The translations under genes and the position numbers were made by a program. From Citrobacter sedlakii NBRC 105722 (GTDB lineage Bacteria; Pseudomonadota; Gammaproteobacteria; Enterobacterales; Enterobacteriaceae): a stretch of 64,000 bases of DNA. The notes beneath the pieces are model-generated. The model was not told the origin of the DNA, ran no database searches, and saw nothing but the letters and a program-made list of their open reading frames with translations. The stretch lies in the NCBI RefSeq assembly GCF_000759835.1, contig NZ_BBNB01000018.1:20120-84119 (forward strand), given 5' to 3'. Positions 53,193 through 62,987 of the stretch are shown one piece after another; the first letter of the stretch is position 1, and each line of letters opens with the position of its first letter.

Positions 53193-54083
53193 GTGGATTT
53201 ACGCGATTTGAAAATGTTCCTGCATCTGGCGGAAAGCCGTCACTTTGGCCGCAGCGCCCGGGCGATGCACGTCAGCCCGTCCACGCTTTCCCGACAGATA
53301 CAGCGCCTTGAGGAAGACCTTGGCCAGCCGCTGTTCGTGCGCGACAACCGCACCGTCACGCTCACGGAAGCGGGCGAAGAGCTACGGGTCTTTGCCCAAC
53401 AGACCTTATTGCAGTATCAGCAACTGCGGCACACGCTCGATCAGCAGGGACCGTCGCTCTCCGGCGAGCTGCATATTTTCTGCTCCGTGACCGCCGCTTA
53501 CAGTCATTTGCCGCCTGTTCTCGATCGCTTTCGCGCGGAGCACCCCTCGGTGGAAATTAAACTCACCACGGGCGACGCCGCCGACGCGATGGAAAAGGTG
53601 GTGACGGGCGAAGCGGATCTCGCCATTGCCGGGAAACCCGAAACGCTGCCCGGCGCAGTGGCATTCTCGATGCTGGAGAATCTGGCGGTGGTGCTGATCG
53701 CCCCGGCGTTACCCTGCCCGGTACGCAGTCAGGTCGCGGTGGAAAAACCCGACTGGTCGACAGTGCCGTTCATCATGGCTGACCAGGGGCCAGTGCGCCG
53801 CCGCATTGAGCTGTGGTTTCGCCGCCATAAAATCAGTAACCCCATGATTTACGCAACCGTCGGCGGGCATGAAGCGATGGTGTCGATGGTCGCGCTCGGC
53901 TGCGGCGTGGCGCTGCTGCCGGAAGTGGTGCTGGAAAACAGTCCTGAACCGGTACGCAATCGCGTGATGATTTTAGAACGTAGCGACGAAAAAACTCCGT
54001 TTGAGTTGGGGGTGTGCGCAACGAAAAAGCGGCTGCATGAGCCGCTGATTGACGCGTTCTGGAAGATATTGCCGAACCACTAG
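53193..54083 (+). CDS. ilvY: LysR-type activator IlvY
   Basis: Activator of ilvC, 296 aa. The helix-turn-helix spans residues 1-60 (LAESRHFGRSARAMHVSPST) and the effector domain follows. I chose the GTG at 53193, 8 nt after GGGAG, giving MDLRDLKMFLHLAE. An earlier in-frame GTG at 53184 overlaps the ribosome site. Its stop codon overlaps that of convergent ilvA in the tetranucleotide CTAG. Confidence 0.95.
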   Translation: MDLRDLKMFLHLAESRHFGRSARAMHVSPSTLSRQIQRLEEDLGQPLFVRDNRTVTLTEAGEELRVFAQQTLLQYQQLRHTLDQQGPSLSGELHIFCSVTAAYSHLPPVLDRFRAEHPSVEIKLTTGDAADAMEKVVTGEADLAIAGKPETLPGAVAFSMLENLAVVLIAPALPCPVRSQVAVEKPDWSTVPFIMADQGPVRRRIELWFRRHKISNPMIYATVGGHEAMVSMVALGCGVALLPEVVLENSPEPVRNRVMILERSDEKTPFELGVCATKKRLHEPLIDAFWKILPNH

Positions 54084-55624
54084 CCCGCCAGAAAGAAACG
54101 GAACGCCGGGTTTTGAGTTTCGTCGTGACACTCATAGCCCAGTTCGTTCAGGCGCGTTTCGAAATCCGGCTCGTGATCGCCCAGTTCGAAGGCTGCCAGC
54201 ACGCGCCCGTAGTCGGTGCCATGGCTGCGGTAATGGAACAAAGAGATGTTCCAGTGGGTGCCGAGCGTATACAAAAACTTCAGCAAGGCGCCGGGAGATT
54301 CCGGAAACTCGAAGCTGTAAAGTCGTTCTTTCAGCGGCTTAGATGGACGCCCGCCGACCATATAGCGCACATGGAGCTTCGCCATCTCGTCGTCAGAGAG
54401 ATCGACCACGCTGTAGCCGCCGTCATTCAGCAAATTAAGGATCTCTTTGCGCTCTTCCAGACCGCGGCTTAAACGCACGCCGACAAAAATGCAGGCATCT
54501 TTGGCATCGGCAAAACGGTAGTTAAATTCCGTTACCGAACGACCGCCGAGGAGCTGGCAAAATTTCAGAAAGCTGCCCTTCTCTTCCGGAATGGTCACCG
54601 CCAGCAAGGCTTCACGCTGTTCACCCAGCTCGCAGCGCTCGGAAACGTAGCGCAGGCCGTGGAAGTTAACGTTGGCGCCAGACAGCACGTGCGCCAGACG
54701 TTCGCCGCGAATGTTGTGCTGGGCGATATATTTTTTCATGCCCGCCAGCGCCAGCGCGCCGGACGGTTCCGCCACCGCACGCACGTCCTCGAACAGATCT
54801 TTCATAGCCGCGCAGATAGCATCGCTATCAACCGTGATAATATCGTCAAGATACTCCTGGCACAGACGGAAGGTTTCATCGCCGATGCGTTTGACCGCCA
54901 CGCCCTCGGCAAACAGCCCCACACGCGGGAGATCGACCGGATGCCCGGCATCGAGAGCCGCTTTCAGGCACGCGGAGTCTTCCGCTTCAACGGCAATGAC
55001 CTTGATCTGCGGCATCAGCTGTTTGATCAGCACCGCCACACCTGCCGCCAGGCCGCCGCCGCCCACCGGCACGAACACGCGATCAAGGTGAGCGTCCTGC
55101 TGGAGCAGTTCAAGGGCCAGCGTTCCCTGCCCGGCAATCACCATCGGGTGGTCGAACGGCGGCACCCAGGTAAAGCCCTGCTGCTGCGCCAGTTCGATCG
55201 CTTTGGCTTTCGCCTCATCAAAATTCGCGCCGTGTAGCAGGACTTCTCCGCCAAAACCGCGCACCGCATCCACTTTGATATCAGCAGTCGCAACCGGCAT
55301 GACAATCAGCGCCTTCACGCCCAGACGCGCAGAGGAAAACGCCACGCCCTGCGCATGATTGCCCGCCGACGCGGTGATCACACCGCGCGCTTTTTGGTCC
55401 TCGGTTAAGCCCGCCATCATCGCGTAAGCGCCGCGCAGCTTAAAGCTGTGCACCGGCTGGCGGTCTTCGCGCTTCACCAGGATGACGTTGTCGAGGCGCG
55501 AGGAGAGTTTTTCCATTTTTTGCAGAGGCGTGACTTGCGCCGCTTCATAAACCGGCGCGCGCAGCACCGCCCGGAGATATTCCGCCCCCTCGGGGGCGGC
55601 TGATAAGGGTTGTGACTCGGCCAT
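54080..55624 (-). CDS. ilvA: Threonine deaminase IlvA
   Basis: The biosynthetic threonine dehydratase, first step of isoleucine synthesis, allosterically inhibited by isoleucine. It is 514 aa as in E. coli. The PLP lysine is Lys62 in SFKLRGAY, GGGGLAAG near 188-195 binds the cofactor phosphate, and two ACT-like regulatory domains fill the last 190 residues. Two ATGs overlap the ilvD stop (TAATGATGG). The second gives the E. coli length. Confidence 0.97.
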   Translation of the reverse strand: MAESQPLSAAPEGAEYLRAVLRAPVYEAAQVTPLQKMEKLSSRLDNVILVKREDRQPVHSFKLRGAYAMMAGLTEDQKARGVITASAGNHAQGVAFSSARLGVKALIVMPVATADIKVDAVRGFGGEVLLHGANFDEAKAKAIELAQQQGFTWVPPFDHPMVIAGQGTLALELLQQDAHLDRVFVPVGGGGLAAGVAVLIKQLMPQIKVIAVEAEDSACLKAALDAGHPVDLPRVGLFAEGVAVKRIGDETFRLCQEYLDDIITVDSDAICAAMKDLFEDVRAVAEPSGALALAGMKKYIAQHNIRGERLAHVLSGANVNFHGLRYVSERCELGEQREALLAVTIPEEKGSFLKFCQLLGGRSVTEFNYRFADAKDACIFVGVRLSRGLEERKEILNLLNDGGYSVVDLSDDEMAKLHVRYMVGGRPSKPLKERLYSFEFPESPGALLKFLYTLGTHWNISLFHYRSHGTDYGRVLAAFELGDHEPDFETRLNELGYECHDETQNPAFRFFLAG

Positions 55625-55626
55625 CA

Positions 55627-57477
55627 TTAGCCCCCAAGTTTGGATTTATCGCGCACCGCACCTTTGTCTGCGCTGGTCGCGAGGCTGGCGTAGGCGCGCA
55701 GGGCAAACGACACCTGACGCTGACGGTTTTTCGGCGTCCAGGCTTTGTCACCGCGCGCTTCCTGCGCTTCACGGCGCGCCGCCAGTTCGGCGTCGCTCAC
55801 CTGCAACTGAATGCCACGGTTAGGGATATCAATGGCGATAAGATCGCCATCTTCAATCAGGCCAATATTGCCGCCGCTTGCCGCTTCAGGGGAAACGTGG
55901 CCGATGGAGAGACCAGAGGTCCCGCCAGAGAAACGACCATCGGTGATCAGCGCACAGGCTTTGCCGAGGCCCATGGATTTCAGGAAGCTGGTTGGGTAGA
56001 GCATTTCCTGCATTCCCGGACCGCCTTTCGGCCCTTCGTAGCGGATCACCACAACGTCGCCTTCCACCACTTTGCCGCCGAGAATGGCTTCTACCGCGTC
56101 GTCCTGGCTTTCGTAGACTTTCGCCGGGCCGGTGAAAGTCAGGATGCTGTCATCCACGCCTGCGGTTTTTACGATGCAGCCGTTTTCCGCGAAGTTACCG
56201 TACAGTACCGCCAGACCGCCGTCTTTGCTGTAGGCATGTTCCAGCGAGCGGATACATCCTCCTGCGCGATCGTCGTCCAGTGTCTCCCAACGACAGTCCT
56301 GCGAGAACGCTTTGGTGGTGCGAATGCCAGCCGGACCGGCACGGAACATCTGCTTCACGGCCTCATCCTGCGTCACCATCACGTCGTACTGCTCAAGCGT
56401 TTGCGGCAGCGTCAGCCCCAGTACGTTTTTCACGTCACGGTTCAGCAACCCCGCACGATCCAGTTCGCCGAGGATCCCCAGCACGCCCCCTGCACGGTGA
56501 ACATCTTCCATGTGGTATTTTTGGGTGCTTGGCGCCACCTTGCACAATTGCGGCACTTTGCGGGACAGTTTGTCGATATCGCTCATGGTGAAGTCAATCT
56601 CCGCTTCCTGCGCGGCGGCCAGCAGGTGCAGAACGGTATTGGTTGAACCGCCCATGGCGATATCCAGCGTCATGGCGTTTTCGAATGCTGCCTTGCTGGC
56701 GATGTTGCGCGGCAGCGCGCTGGCGTCGTCCTGCTCGTAGTAGCGTTTCGTCAGCTCAACGATGCGTTTGCCGGCGTTAAGGAACAGCTGTTTACGGTCA
56801 GCGTGGGTCGCCAACAGCGAACCGTTCCCCGGCTGGGAAAGACCCAGCGCTTCGGTCAGGCAGTTCATGGAGTTGGCGGTGAACATTCCGGAACAGGAAC
56901 CACAGGTCGGGCAGGCAGAGCGTTCAACCTGATTGCTTTGGTCGTCAGAGACTTTCGGGTCTGCGCCCTGGATCATCGCGTCGACCAGATCGAGTTTGAT
57001 GATCTGATCGGACAGTTTGGTTTTCCCGGCTTCCATCGGACCGCCGGAAACAAAGATCACCGGAATGTTCAGGCGCAATGAGGCCATCAGCATTCCGGGG
57101 GTGATTTTGTCGCAGTTGGAGATACAAACCATCGCATCAGCGCAGTGAGCGTTCACCATGTACTCGACTGAATCGGCGATCAATTCGCGGGACGGCAGCG
57201 AATAAAGCATCCCTCCGTGGCCCATGGCGATACCATCATCCACGGCGATGGTGTTGAACTCTTTCGCCACGCCACCTGCGGCTTCTATCTGTTCGGCAAC
57301 CAGTTTACCGAGATCGCGCAGGTGCACGTGCCCCGGCACGAACTGGGTAAACGAGTTCACGACCGCAATGATCGGCTTACCAAAATCGTCATCGGTCATT
57401 CCAGTGGCGCGCCACAGCGCGCGGGCTCCCGCCATATTGCGGCCATGAGTGGTGGTGGCGGAACGGTACTTAGGCAT
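55627..57477 (-). CDS. ilvD: Dihydroxy-acid dehydratase IlvD
   Basis: An iron-sulfur dehydratase of 616 aa, third step of valine and isoleucine synthesis. Cluster and active-site cysteines are in [13 protein letters not shown] and [12 protein letters not shown]. It also has [12 protein letters not shown] and [15 protein letters not shown]. It lies downstream of ilvE and directly upstream of ilvA. Confidence 0.98.
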   Translation of the reverse strand: MPKYRSATTTHGRNMAGARALWRATGMTDDDFGKPIIAVVNSFTQFVPGHVHLRDLGKLVAEQIEAAGGVAKEFNTIAVDDGIAMGHGGMLYSLPSRELIADSVEYMVNAHCADAMVCISNCDKITPGMLMASLRLNIPVIFVSGGPMEAGKTKLSDQIIKLDLVDAMIQGADPKVSDDQSNQVERSACPTCGSCSGMFTANSMNCLTEALGLSQPGNGSLLATHADRKQLFLNAGKRIVELTKRYYEQDDASALPRNIASKAAFENAMTLDIAMGGSTNTVLHLLAAAQEAEIDFTMSDIDKLSRKVPQLCKVAPSTQKYHMEDVHRAGGVLGILGELDRAGLLNRDVKNVLGLTLPQTLEQYDVMVTQDEAVKQMFRAGPAGIRTTKAFSQDCRWETLDDDRAGGCIRSLEHAYSKDGGLAVLYGNFAENGCIVKTAGVDDSILTFTGPAKVYESQDDAVEAILGGKVVEGDVVVIRYEGPKGGPGMQEMLYPTSFLKSMGLGKACALITDGRFSGGTSGLSIGHVSPEAASGGNIGLIEDGDLIAIDIPNRGIQLQVSDAELAARREAQEARGDKAWTPKNRQRQVSFALRAYASLATSADKGAVRDKSKLGG

Positions 57478-57505
57478 ACTTTTTACTCCCAGTGTCTGTC
57501 TGTGA

Positions 57506-57536
57506 AATGGGACGGTGCGTGCCGTCCCATTTTTTA
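57506..57536. other. Hairpin in the ilvE-ilvD gap
   Basis: AATGGGACGG and CCGTCCCATT form a perfect 10-bp stem with a 6-nt loop. The T-run lies on the plus-strand side, so as an intrinsic terminator it points against the operon. In the ilv mRNA it is only a stable intercistronic hairpin. Confidence 0.6.
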
Positions 57537-57539
57537 TTC

Positions 57540-58469
57540 TTAGTGATTAACCTGATCCAACCAGCCGTATTTATCTTCCGTTTCACCGGTGAAGAGACCG
57601 AAGAAGGCTTGCTGAATGCGCTTCGTGACCGGACCGCAGCGGCCTTCGCCTACCTGGATTCCGTCAACGCTGCGCACCGGGGTGATTTCCGCCGCGGTAC
57701 CTGACATAAACACTTCGTCAGCCAGATACAGGGATTCGCGGGACAGTACCTGCTCGCGAACTTCGATACCGAGGTCTTTCGCCAGTTTGATGATCGCGTC
57801 GCGGGTGATACCCGGCAGCGCGGAAGAAGTAAACGGCGGCGTGAACAGCACGCCATCTTTCACTTCAAACAGGTTTTCGCCTGCGCCTTCGGAGATATAG
57901 CCATTCACGTCCAGAGCGATACCTTCCTGATACCCATGGCGGCGGGCTTCGCTGCCCACCAGCAGAGAGGAAAGATAGTTGCCGCCCGCTTTCGCCGCCG
58001 TCGGAATGGTGTTTGGCGCTGCGCGATTCCAGGACGACACCATCGCATCGATCCCCTGTTCCAGGGCTTCGGCGCCCAGGTATGCGCCCCATGGGAACGC
58101 TGCGATGATCACGTCGGTGTTGTATCCCGGAGGTGGGTTCACGCCCATGCCAACATCACCGACAAACACCAGCGGACGTATGTAGGCGCTGGTCAGGTTG
58201 TTTTTACGGATCACGTCGCGACAGGCTTCCATCAATTCGTCCACGCTTTGCGAAACCGGGAAACGATAAATTTTGGCTGAGTCATGCAAACGCTGCATGT
58301 GTTCACGATGACGGAACACCACCGGTCCTTTGTGAGAGTCGTAGCAACGGATACCTTCAAACACGGACGTACCGTAATGCAGCGCGTGGGACATCACGTG
58401 GACTTTCGCGTCCTCCCAACGAACCATCTCCCCATTGAACCAAATGTAATCAGCTTTTTTCGTCGTCAT
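57540..58469 (-). CDS. ilvE: Branched-chain aminotransferase IlvE
   Basis: A fold-type IV PLP transaminase of 309 aa. It carries out the last step for valine, isoleucine and leucine. The PLP lysine is in [12 protein letters not shown] near 160, with [14 protein letters not shown] and [11 protein letters not shown]. The ATG at 58467-58469 gives [17 protein letters not shown] 25-residue upstream extension was rejected. Confidence 0.98.
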   Translation of the reverse strand: MTTKKADYIWFNGEMVRWEDAKVHVMSHALHYGTSVFEGIRCYDSHKGPVVFRHREHMQRLHDSAKIYRFPVSQSVDELMEACRDVIRKNNLTSAYIRPLVFVGDVGMGVNPPPGYNTDVIIAAFPWGAYLGAEALEQGIDAMVSSWNRAAPNTIPTAAKAGGNYLSSLLVGSEARRHGYQEGIALDVNGYISEGAGENLFEVKDGVLFTPPFTSSALPGITRDAIIKLAKDLGIEVREQVLSRESLYLADEVFMSGTAAEITPVRSVDGIQVGEGRCGPVTKRIQQAFFGLFTGETEDKYGWLDQVNH

Positions 58470-58488
58470 TTTTTTCTTCCTGTCGCGC

Positions 58489-58752
58489 TCAAGCACGGAT
58501 TTGTTGTGATGTGGTTGTGCTCTGGCAGATGGCAACATGTGCAACGTCTACCAGTTTTGTTAACTGACTAAACAGTAAGTCGACCGACCGAGGACTGGCA
58601 ACGGTTAATTCGATATTGATGTTTTGCGCATCGCTGGCGGCTTCCATATTCATGGCGCATACCTGAAATCCGCGATGACGGACCACGCGCAATACGCGTT
58701 CTAACGTTTCGGGATTAAAGCGAGCTTCAACGGCGACCTGATGTTGCATCAT
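58489..58752 (-). CDS. ilvM: Acetolactate synthase II small subunit IlvM
   Basis: An ACT-domain regulatory subunit of 87 aa that partners IlvG. It begins [23 protein letters not shown] in the family pattern, without the second ACT-like domain of IlvN and IlvH partners. It overlaps ilvG by 4 nt. Confidence 0.96.
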   Translation of the reverse strand: MMQHQVAVEARFNPETLERVLRVVRHRGFQVCAMNMEAASDAQNINIELTVASPRSVDLLFSQLTKLVDVAHVAICQSTTTSQQIRA

Positions 58753-60395
58753 AATGTTTTCTCCAGCATTTCAGAGTTGCTGGCGCCAGGCGGCACCAGA
58801 GGCCAGACATTCTCAAGTTCATTGATTGAGACATGAAGCAGGTATGGCCCCTCGCTGTTCAGCAGGGTGTCGAGTGCCGCTTCAACCTGGTCTTTACGGG
58901 TGATGTGTTGGCCAGGGATGCCGAAAGCGCTGGCTAACATAAGGAAATCGGGGTTATCAGTCAGAGTGGTTTCGCTATATCGTTCTGCAAAAAACAGTTG
59001 TTGCCATTGTCGAACCATCCCTAACCGTTGGTTATCCAGTAATACCATCTTCAACGGTAACTGCTTGCGTTTTACGGTGCCTAACTCCTGAACGTTCATC
59101 ATGAAGGAGCCATCACCGGAGATACAGATTACGGTATCGTTGGGCCGCGCAACCTGTGCGCCCACCGCAGCCGGTAAGCCAAACCCCATGGTGCCTAATC
59201 CGCTGGAGGTGATGAAATTCTCCGGACGGGTATAAGTCATGTGTTGCGCTGACCACATCTGGTGCTGGCCGACATCGGTTGTCACCACGCAGTTTGCCGG
59301 TTTACGTTCGGACAGCTGCTTCAACAGCAGCGGCGCGTAAATGGCATCGCCCGGATGGTCGTAGCGCCAGCTGTGTTCCGCTCGCAGCTCCGCGTTACGC
59401 TGGCGCCACGCATCGATATTTACCGGTTGCTGTAAAGCATGCAGAAGGGCATTTAAATCGCCCTGCAGCGCAACGTGGGCCTGGCGCAGTTTGTTCAACT
59501 CAGCCGGGTCGATATCCATATGAATCACACTGGCGTGCGGCGCGAAAGTGTTTAATTTGCCAGTCACCCGGTCATCAAAACGTGCGCCGATCGCAATCAG
59601 TAAGTCGCACTCCTGTACCGCGAAATTTGCCGCTTTGGTGCCATGCATACCAAGCATCCCCAGGTAGTACGGATAGTCAGCCTCCACGGCGCCTAACCCT
59701 TTCAGCGTACAGGTAACGGGCATTTGTGTTGTCGCCAGAAACTCACGCAGCGCCGGTACCGCCTGCGCCATTCCTACGCCGCCGCCGACGTACAACATAG
59801 GTTTTTGCGCCTGCGCCAACATAGCGCGAGCCTGTTCAACTTCTGCATGGGGGAAAGCCGCTTCGCTTTCAACGGTGGTGAAATATGGTTCCAGCGCACC
59901 GCTGGCTAACTGGATATCTTTCGGGATATCGACCAGTACAGGACCGGGACGGCCGGAACGGGCGACGTCAAACGCCTCTGCCATGATGCGTGGCAATTCT
60001 TCCAGCGACTGCACCAGGAAACTGTGTTTGGTGCAGGCCAGCGAAAGACCTAATACATCCACTTCCTGAAATGCATCAGTACCGATGAACGGCGCAGAAA
60101 CCTGCCCCGTGATAGCCACTACCGGAACGGAATCCAGCAGCGCATCCGCCAGGCCGGTGATCAGGTTAGTCGCCCCCGGGCCGGAAGTGGCGATACAGAC
60201 TCCGGTTTTACCTGTAGCGCGGGCGTAGCCAATAGCGGCCATCGCAGCACCCTGCTCATGGCGGCACAACAGGTGCTCCACGCCACCGTCATACAACGCA
60301 TCGTAGACCGGCATAATTGCGCCACCGGGATAGCCGAAAACGGTCTCGACACCCTGCGCACGCAACGCATGTACCACCCACTGTGCTCCATTCAT
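58749..60395 (-). CDS. ilvG: Acetolactate synthase II large subunit IlvG
   Basis: A ThDP-dependent enzyme of 548 aa with an uninterrupted frame. The catalytic Glu47 lies in [11 protein letters not shown], the ThDP motif is [14 protein letters not shown] to LLDNQ near 426-458, and the FAD-binding middle domain is present. Isozyme II is resistant to valine. E. coli K-12 carries a frameshift in this gene, which is not seen here. It follows the ilvL attenuator and the small gene ilvX. Confidence 0.98.
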   Translation of the reverse strand: MNGAQWVVHALRAQGVETVFGYPGGAIMPVYDALYDGGVEHLLCRHEQGAAMAAIGYARATGKTGVCIATSGPGATNLITGLADALLDSVPVVAITGQVSAPFIGTDAFQEVDVLGLSLACTKHSFLVQSLEELPRIMAEAFDVARSGRPGPVLVDIPKDIQLASGALEPYFTTVESEAAFPHAEVEQARAMLAQAQKPMLYVGGGVGMAQAVPALREFLATTQMPVTCTLKGLGAVEADYPYYLGMLGMHGTKAANFAVQECDLLIAIGARFDDRVTGKLNTFAPHASVIHMDIDPAELNKLRQAHVALQGDLNALLHALQQPVNIDAWRQRNAELRAEHSWRYDHPGDAIYAPLLLKQLSERKPANCVVTTDVGQHQMWSAQHMTYTRPENFITSSGLGTMGFGLPAAVGAQVARPNDTVICISGDGSFMMNVQELGTVKRKQLPLKMVLLDNQRLGMVRQWQQLFFAERYSETTLTDNPDFLMLASAFGIPGQHITRKDQVEAALDTLLNSEGPYLLHVSINELENVWPLVPPGASNSEMLEKTL

Positions 60396-60397
60396 AG

Positions 60398-60448
60398 TTA
60401 GTTCCCCGCCGTAAATCCTGCGAAACAGAATTTTATGCTGTTATTCAT
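60398..60448 (-). CDS. ilvX: Small peptide IlvX
   Basis: A 16-aa frame ([16 protein letters not shown]) lies between the attenuator and ilvG, 5 nt after GAGGAG, and ends 2 nt before the ilvG ATG. It matches the position and N-terminus of the E. coli small protein IlvX. Its function is unknown. Confidence 0.75.
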   Translation of the reverse strand: MNNSIKFCFAGFTAGN

Positions 60449-60478
60449 TATCTGCTCCTCGATGGTAGTTTTAAGGTC

Positions 60479-60511
60479 AAAAAAAACCCCCGGACCTTTC
60501 GGTGCGGGGGT
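60479..60511 (-). terminator. ilv operon attenuator
   Basis: CCCCCGCACC and GGTCCGGGGG (nine of ten pairs) with a GAAA loop are followed by eight T on the minus strand. This is the Rho-independent attenuator governed by ilvL translation. Confidence 0.93.
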
Positions 60512-60534
60512 CTTAGTTCGTTAAGGCTTGATTT

Positions 60535-60633
60535 CTAAGCCTTTCCTCGTCCAAGTGCAGCCCCGCACGGTGGGATAATAATCACCACCACGCTAATCAC
60601 GACCAGGCTAATCACTCGTAGAAGGGCTGTCAT
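60535..60633 (-). CDS. ilvL: ilv operon leader peptide IlvL
   Basis: A 32-aa leader starting MTALLRVISLVVISVVVIII and ending AALGRGKA. Of these, 14 are Ile, Val or Leu in tight clusters, so ribosome stalling on charged branched-chain tRNAs sets attenuation of ilvXGMEDA. The ATG lies at 60631-60633. Confidence 0.95.
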   Translation of the reverse strand: MTALLRVISLVVISVVVIIIPPCGAALGRGKA

Positions 60634-60984
60634 TTTTGTCGATTCTTGCATCTTGTTCGAAGGAATGCCTAAAGAGTTACCATAGATTTTGCCGATTGCA
60701 CAAGATTTTTTTGGTTTGTTTTTTCCGTCGCTGCTGATGCTTTAACGTAACGCCGTTGTTTTTTATACAAAAAGTGATATTTGAAAAAAATTCACCTTGC
60801 ACGGGTAACTCGCTGTTTCCGTTGTGCAACATACCTGTCTGATCGCCTTTTGCGAGCAGTCTTCCGGAATACGGTTTTATGCTTTCAAATTCCGTAAAAA
60901 TACCGGAATCATCCCCGAAAAAACGCAAAATTACACAACATTCACCCTAACGCGTACGCCATAATCATGGCCTCTGGAGGGGCT
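60634..60984. promoter_or_regulatory. Divergent ilvL/yifB control region
   Basis: An A/T-rich 351-bp gap without a believable gene. On the left TTGTGC and TAACTC with an 18-nt spacer (60674-60703, minus) are a candidate ilv promoter, preceded by an A-tract. To the right lie an imperfect palindrome, TTCCGG..ACGG to CCGT..CCGGAA (60862-60908), and a TTTTGCGA half-site (60848-60855). An 83-aa frame on the minus strand here has no family features. Confidence 0.5.
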
Positions 60985-62505
60985 ATGTCACTGTCAATTG
61001 TTCATACGCGAGCTGCGCTCGGCGTTAACGCGCCGGCTATCACAATCGAAGTCCATATCAGTAACGGGCTCCCAGGCCTGACGCTGGTGGGGCTGCCGGA
61101 AACCACCGTAAAGGAGGCCCGGGATCGGGTTCGTAGCGCTATTATCAATAGCGGGTATGAATTCCCGGCTAAGAAAATCACGATTAATCTTGCCCCTGCC
61201 GATCTCCCCAAGGAGGGAGGGCGATATGATTTACCTATCGCCGTTGCGCTTCTGGTGGCTTCTGAGCAGCTTAAGACCCATAGGCTTGATCAATATGAGT
61301 TAGTGGGCGAATTAGCGCTTACAGGCGCGCTACGTGGCGTTCCTGGCGCCATCTCCAGCGCAACCGAAGCGATACGCGCAGGAAGAAGCATCATCGTTGC
61401 AAAAGAGAATGAAGACGAAGTAGGACTGATTGACGGCGATGGCTGTCTGATAGCCGACCATCTGCAGGCAGTCTGCGCATTTCTGGAAGGCAAGCAGCCG
61501 CTCGATCCCCCTTCCCCGGGCGTATGGGGTTCTTCGCCCACTCACGACGATCTCAACGATATTATTGGCCAGGAGCAAGGTAAGCGCAGCCTGGAGATTA
61601 CGGCGGCAGGTGGACACAACCTGCTTCTTATTGGCCCTCCGGGCACCGGTAAAACAATGCTTGCCAGTCGGCTTAATGGATTACTACCACCTCTAAGTAA
61701 CAAAGAGGCGCTGGAAAGCGCGGCAATCCTTAGCCTGGTTAATTCGACCAGTGTGCAAAAGCAGTGGAAACAGCGCCCCTTTCGATCGCCACATCACAGC
61801 GCATCCCTGGCGGCAATGGTCGGTGGCGGCTCCATTCCCGGACCCGGTGAAATTTCTCTGGCGCATAACGGCATACTTTTTCTCGATGAACTCCCCGAAT
61901 TCGAACGACGCACATTAGATGCGTTACGTGAGCCGATAGAGTCCGGGCAGATTCACCTTTCGCGCACGCGGGCTAAGATCGCCTATCCGGCGCGTTTTCA
62001 ATTGGTTGCGGCAATGAACCCCGGCCCTACCGGACATTATCAGGGAAAACACAATCGATGTACGCCAGAACAAACACTGCGCTATCTTGGCCGGCTGTCC
62101 GGACCGTTTCTCGACCGCTTCGATCTTTCGTTGGAGATCCCGTTGCTACCTGCAGGTATGCTCAGTCAGACCGAAGTCAAAGGTGAAAGTAGCGCTACGG
62201 TTAAGCAGCGGGTCATCGCTGCGCAGGAACAGCAGTACAGGCGCCAGGGTAAACTCAACGCACATTTGCAAAATAAAGAAATTCGTCAGCATTGCCCGTT
62301 GAACAACGAGGATTCGCAGTGGCTGGAAGAAACGCTCATCCATCTGGGGTTGTCTATCAGGGCGTGGCAACGTTTGTTGAAGGTTTCCCGGACCATTGCC
62401 GATCTCGAACAGGCGGAAGGGATCACTCGCCAGCATTTACAGGAAGCAGTGAGCTACCGGGCCATAGACAGGTTGCTTGCTCATCTGCAGAAACTCCTGA
62501 CGTAA
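60985..62505 (+). CDS. yifB: YifB/ComM family AAA ATPase
   Basis: A Mg-chelatase-type AAA+ protein of 506 aa, the E. coli YifB length. ComM, its homologue in naturally competent bacteria, is a branch-migration helicase that aids integration of donor DNA. An N-terminal Lon-protease-like fold (NLAPADLPKEGGRYDLPIA) precedes Walker A GPPGTGKT, Walker B FLDELPEF and a sensor AMNPGPTGHY. CTPEQTLRYLGRLSGPFLDRFDL is the C-terminal family motif. The ATG at 60985 lies just after GGAGG. An ATG 18 nt upstream has none. Confidence 0.94.
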   Translation: MSLSIVHTRAALGVNAPAITIEVHISNGLPGLTLVGLPETTVKEARDRVRSAIINSGYEFPAKKITINLAPADLPKEGGRYDLPIAVALLVASEQLKTHRLDQYELVGELALTGALRGVPGAISSATEAIRAGRSIIVAKENEDEVGLIDGDGCLIADHLQAVCAFLEGKQPLDPPSPGVWGSSPTHDDLNDIIGQEQGKRSLEITAAGGHNLLLIGPPGTGKTMLASRLNGLLPPLSNKEALESAAILSLVNSTSVQKQWKQRPFRSPHHSASLAAMVGGGSIPGPGEISLAHNGILFLDELPEFERRTLDALREPIESGQIHLSRTRAKIAYPARFQLVAAMNPGPTGHYQGKHNRCTPEQTLRYLGRLSGPFLDRFDLSLEIPLLPAGMLSQTEVKGESSATVKQRVIAAQEQQYRRQGKLNAHLQNKEIRQHCPLNNEDSQWLEETLIHLGLSIRAWQRLLKVSRTIADLEQAEGITRQHLQEAVSYRAIDRLLAHLQKLLT

Positions 62506-62528
62506 AAAAAGGGCTTACGCCCTTTTTT
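62504..62528. terminator. Bidirectional terminator between yifB and maoP
   Basis: AAGGGC and GCCCTT with a TTAC loop are flanked by A7 and T6. It overlaps the yifB stop and serves both convergent genes. Confidence 0.85.
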
Positions 62529-62530
62529 CG

Positions 62531-62869
62531 TTAGTCATCAGACTCAGTATAGTCTTCAGCCCCTTCCATCTGCGGTTTACCGCCTGACAGGGTGTGGAAA
62601 CGTTTTGGACGCTTGATGCGCGACATGTATTTAGACCATACACGTTCCGCTTCGGTCACCGGCTCGCGTTCACCACGGCATACCGCCACAAAGAGTTTCT
62701 CTTCCTCGGTAACCGGCTCACGCTTGCCAAGATCCAGCTCGTTGAAGGCATAACCATGACGCTCAAGCAGTTGTGCCTCTTTGATGGTGAAATCACCATG
62801 ACGAGAGAACCCGCGTGGATAATATTTGTTGTCGAAATATCGATTAGTCGTCGTAAAGCTTTCCGCCAT
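62531..62869 (-). CDS. maoP: Macrodomain Ori protein MaoP (YifE)
   Basis: A 112-aa DUF413 protein. E. coli MaoP, together with the nearby site maoS, organises the Ori macrodomain of the chromosome. The sequence [31 protein letters not shown] and the acidic C-terminus EDYTESDD are conserved. It is divergent from hdfR, so maoS, if kept, should be close by. I could not identify it by eye. Confidence 0.93.
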   Translation of the reverse strand: MAESFTTTNRYFDNKYYPRGFSRHGDFTIKEAQLLERHGYAFNELDLGKREPVTEEEKLFVAVCRGEREPVTEAERVWSKYMSRIKRPKRFHTLSGGKPQMEGAEDYTESDD

Positions 62870-62926
62870 CCTGCACGCTCCTAATTCTTTGGCCGAGCTA
62901 TTTATGGCGCGGAGTATTAGTTACGC

Positions 62927-62955
62927 TTGACAGAGTGTAAAACAAAACATTTAAA
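62927..62955 (+). promoter_or_regulatory. Promoter of hdfR
   Basis: TTGACA and TTTAAA are spaced by 17 nt, with the start about 28 nt before the hdfR GTG. The A/T-rich surroundings suit the known H-NS control. Confidence 0.5.
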
Positions 62956-62987
62956 TCATAACGACAAATAATTTTGCGGAGAGCACT

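Noticed and set aside
60677..60928. An 83-codon frame between ilvL and yifB
   Set aside because: It lies in the A/T-rich promoter region, has Lys/Asn-rich low-complexity ends and no ribosome site.
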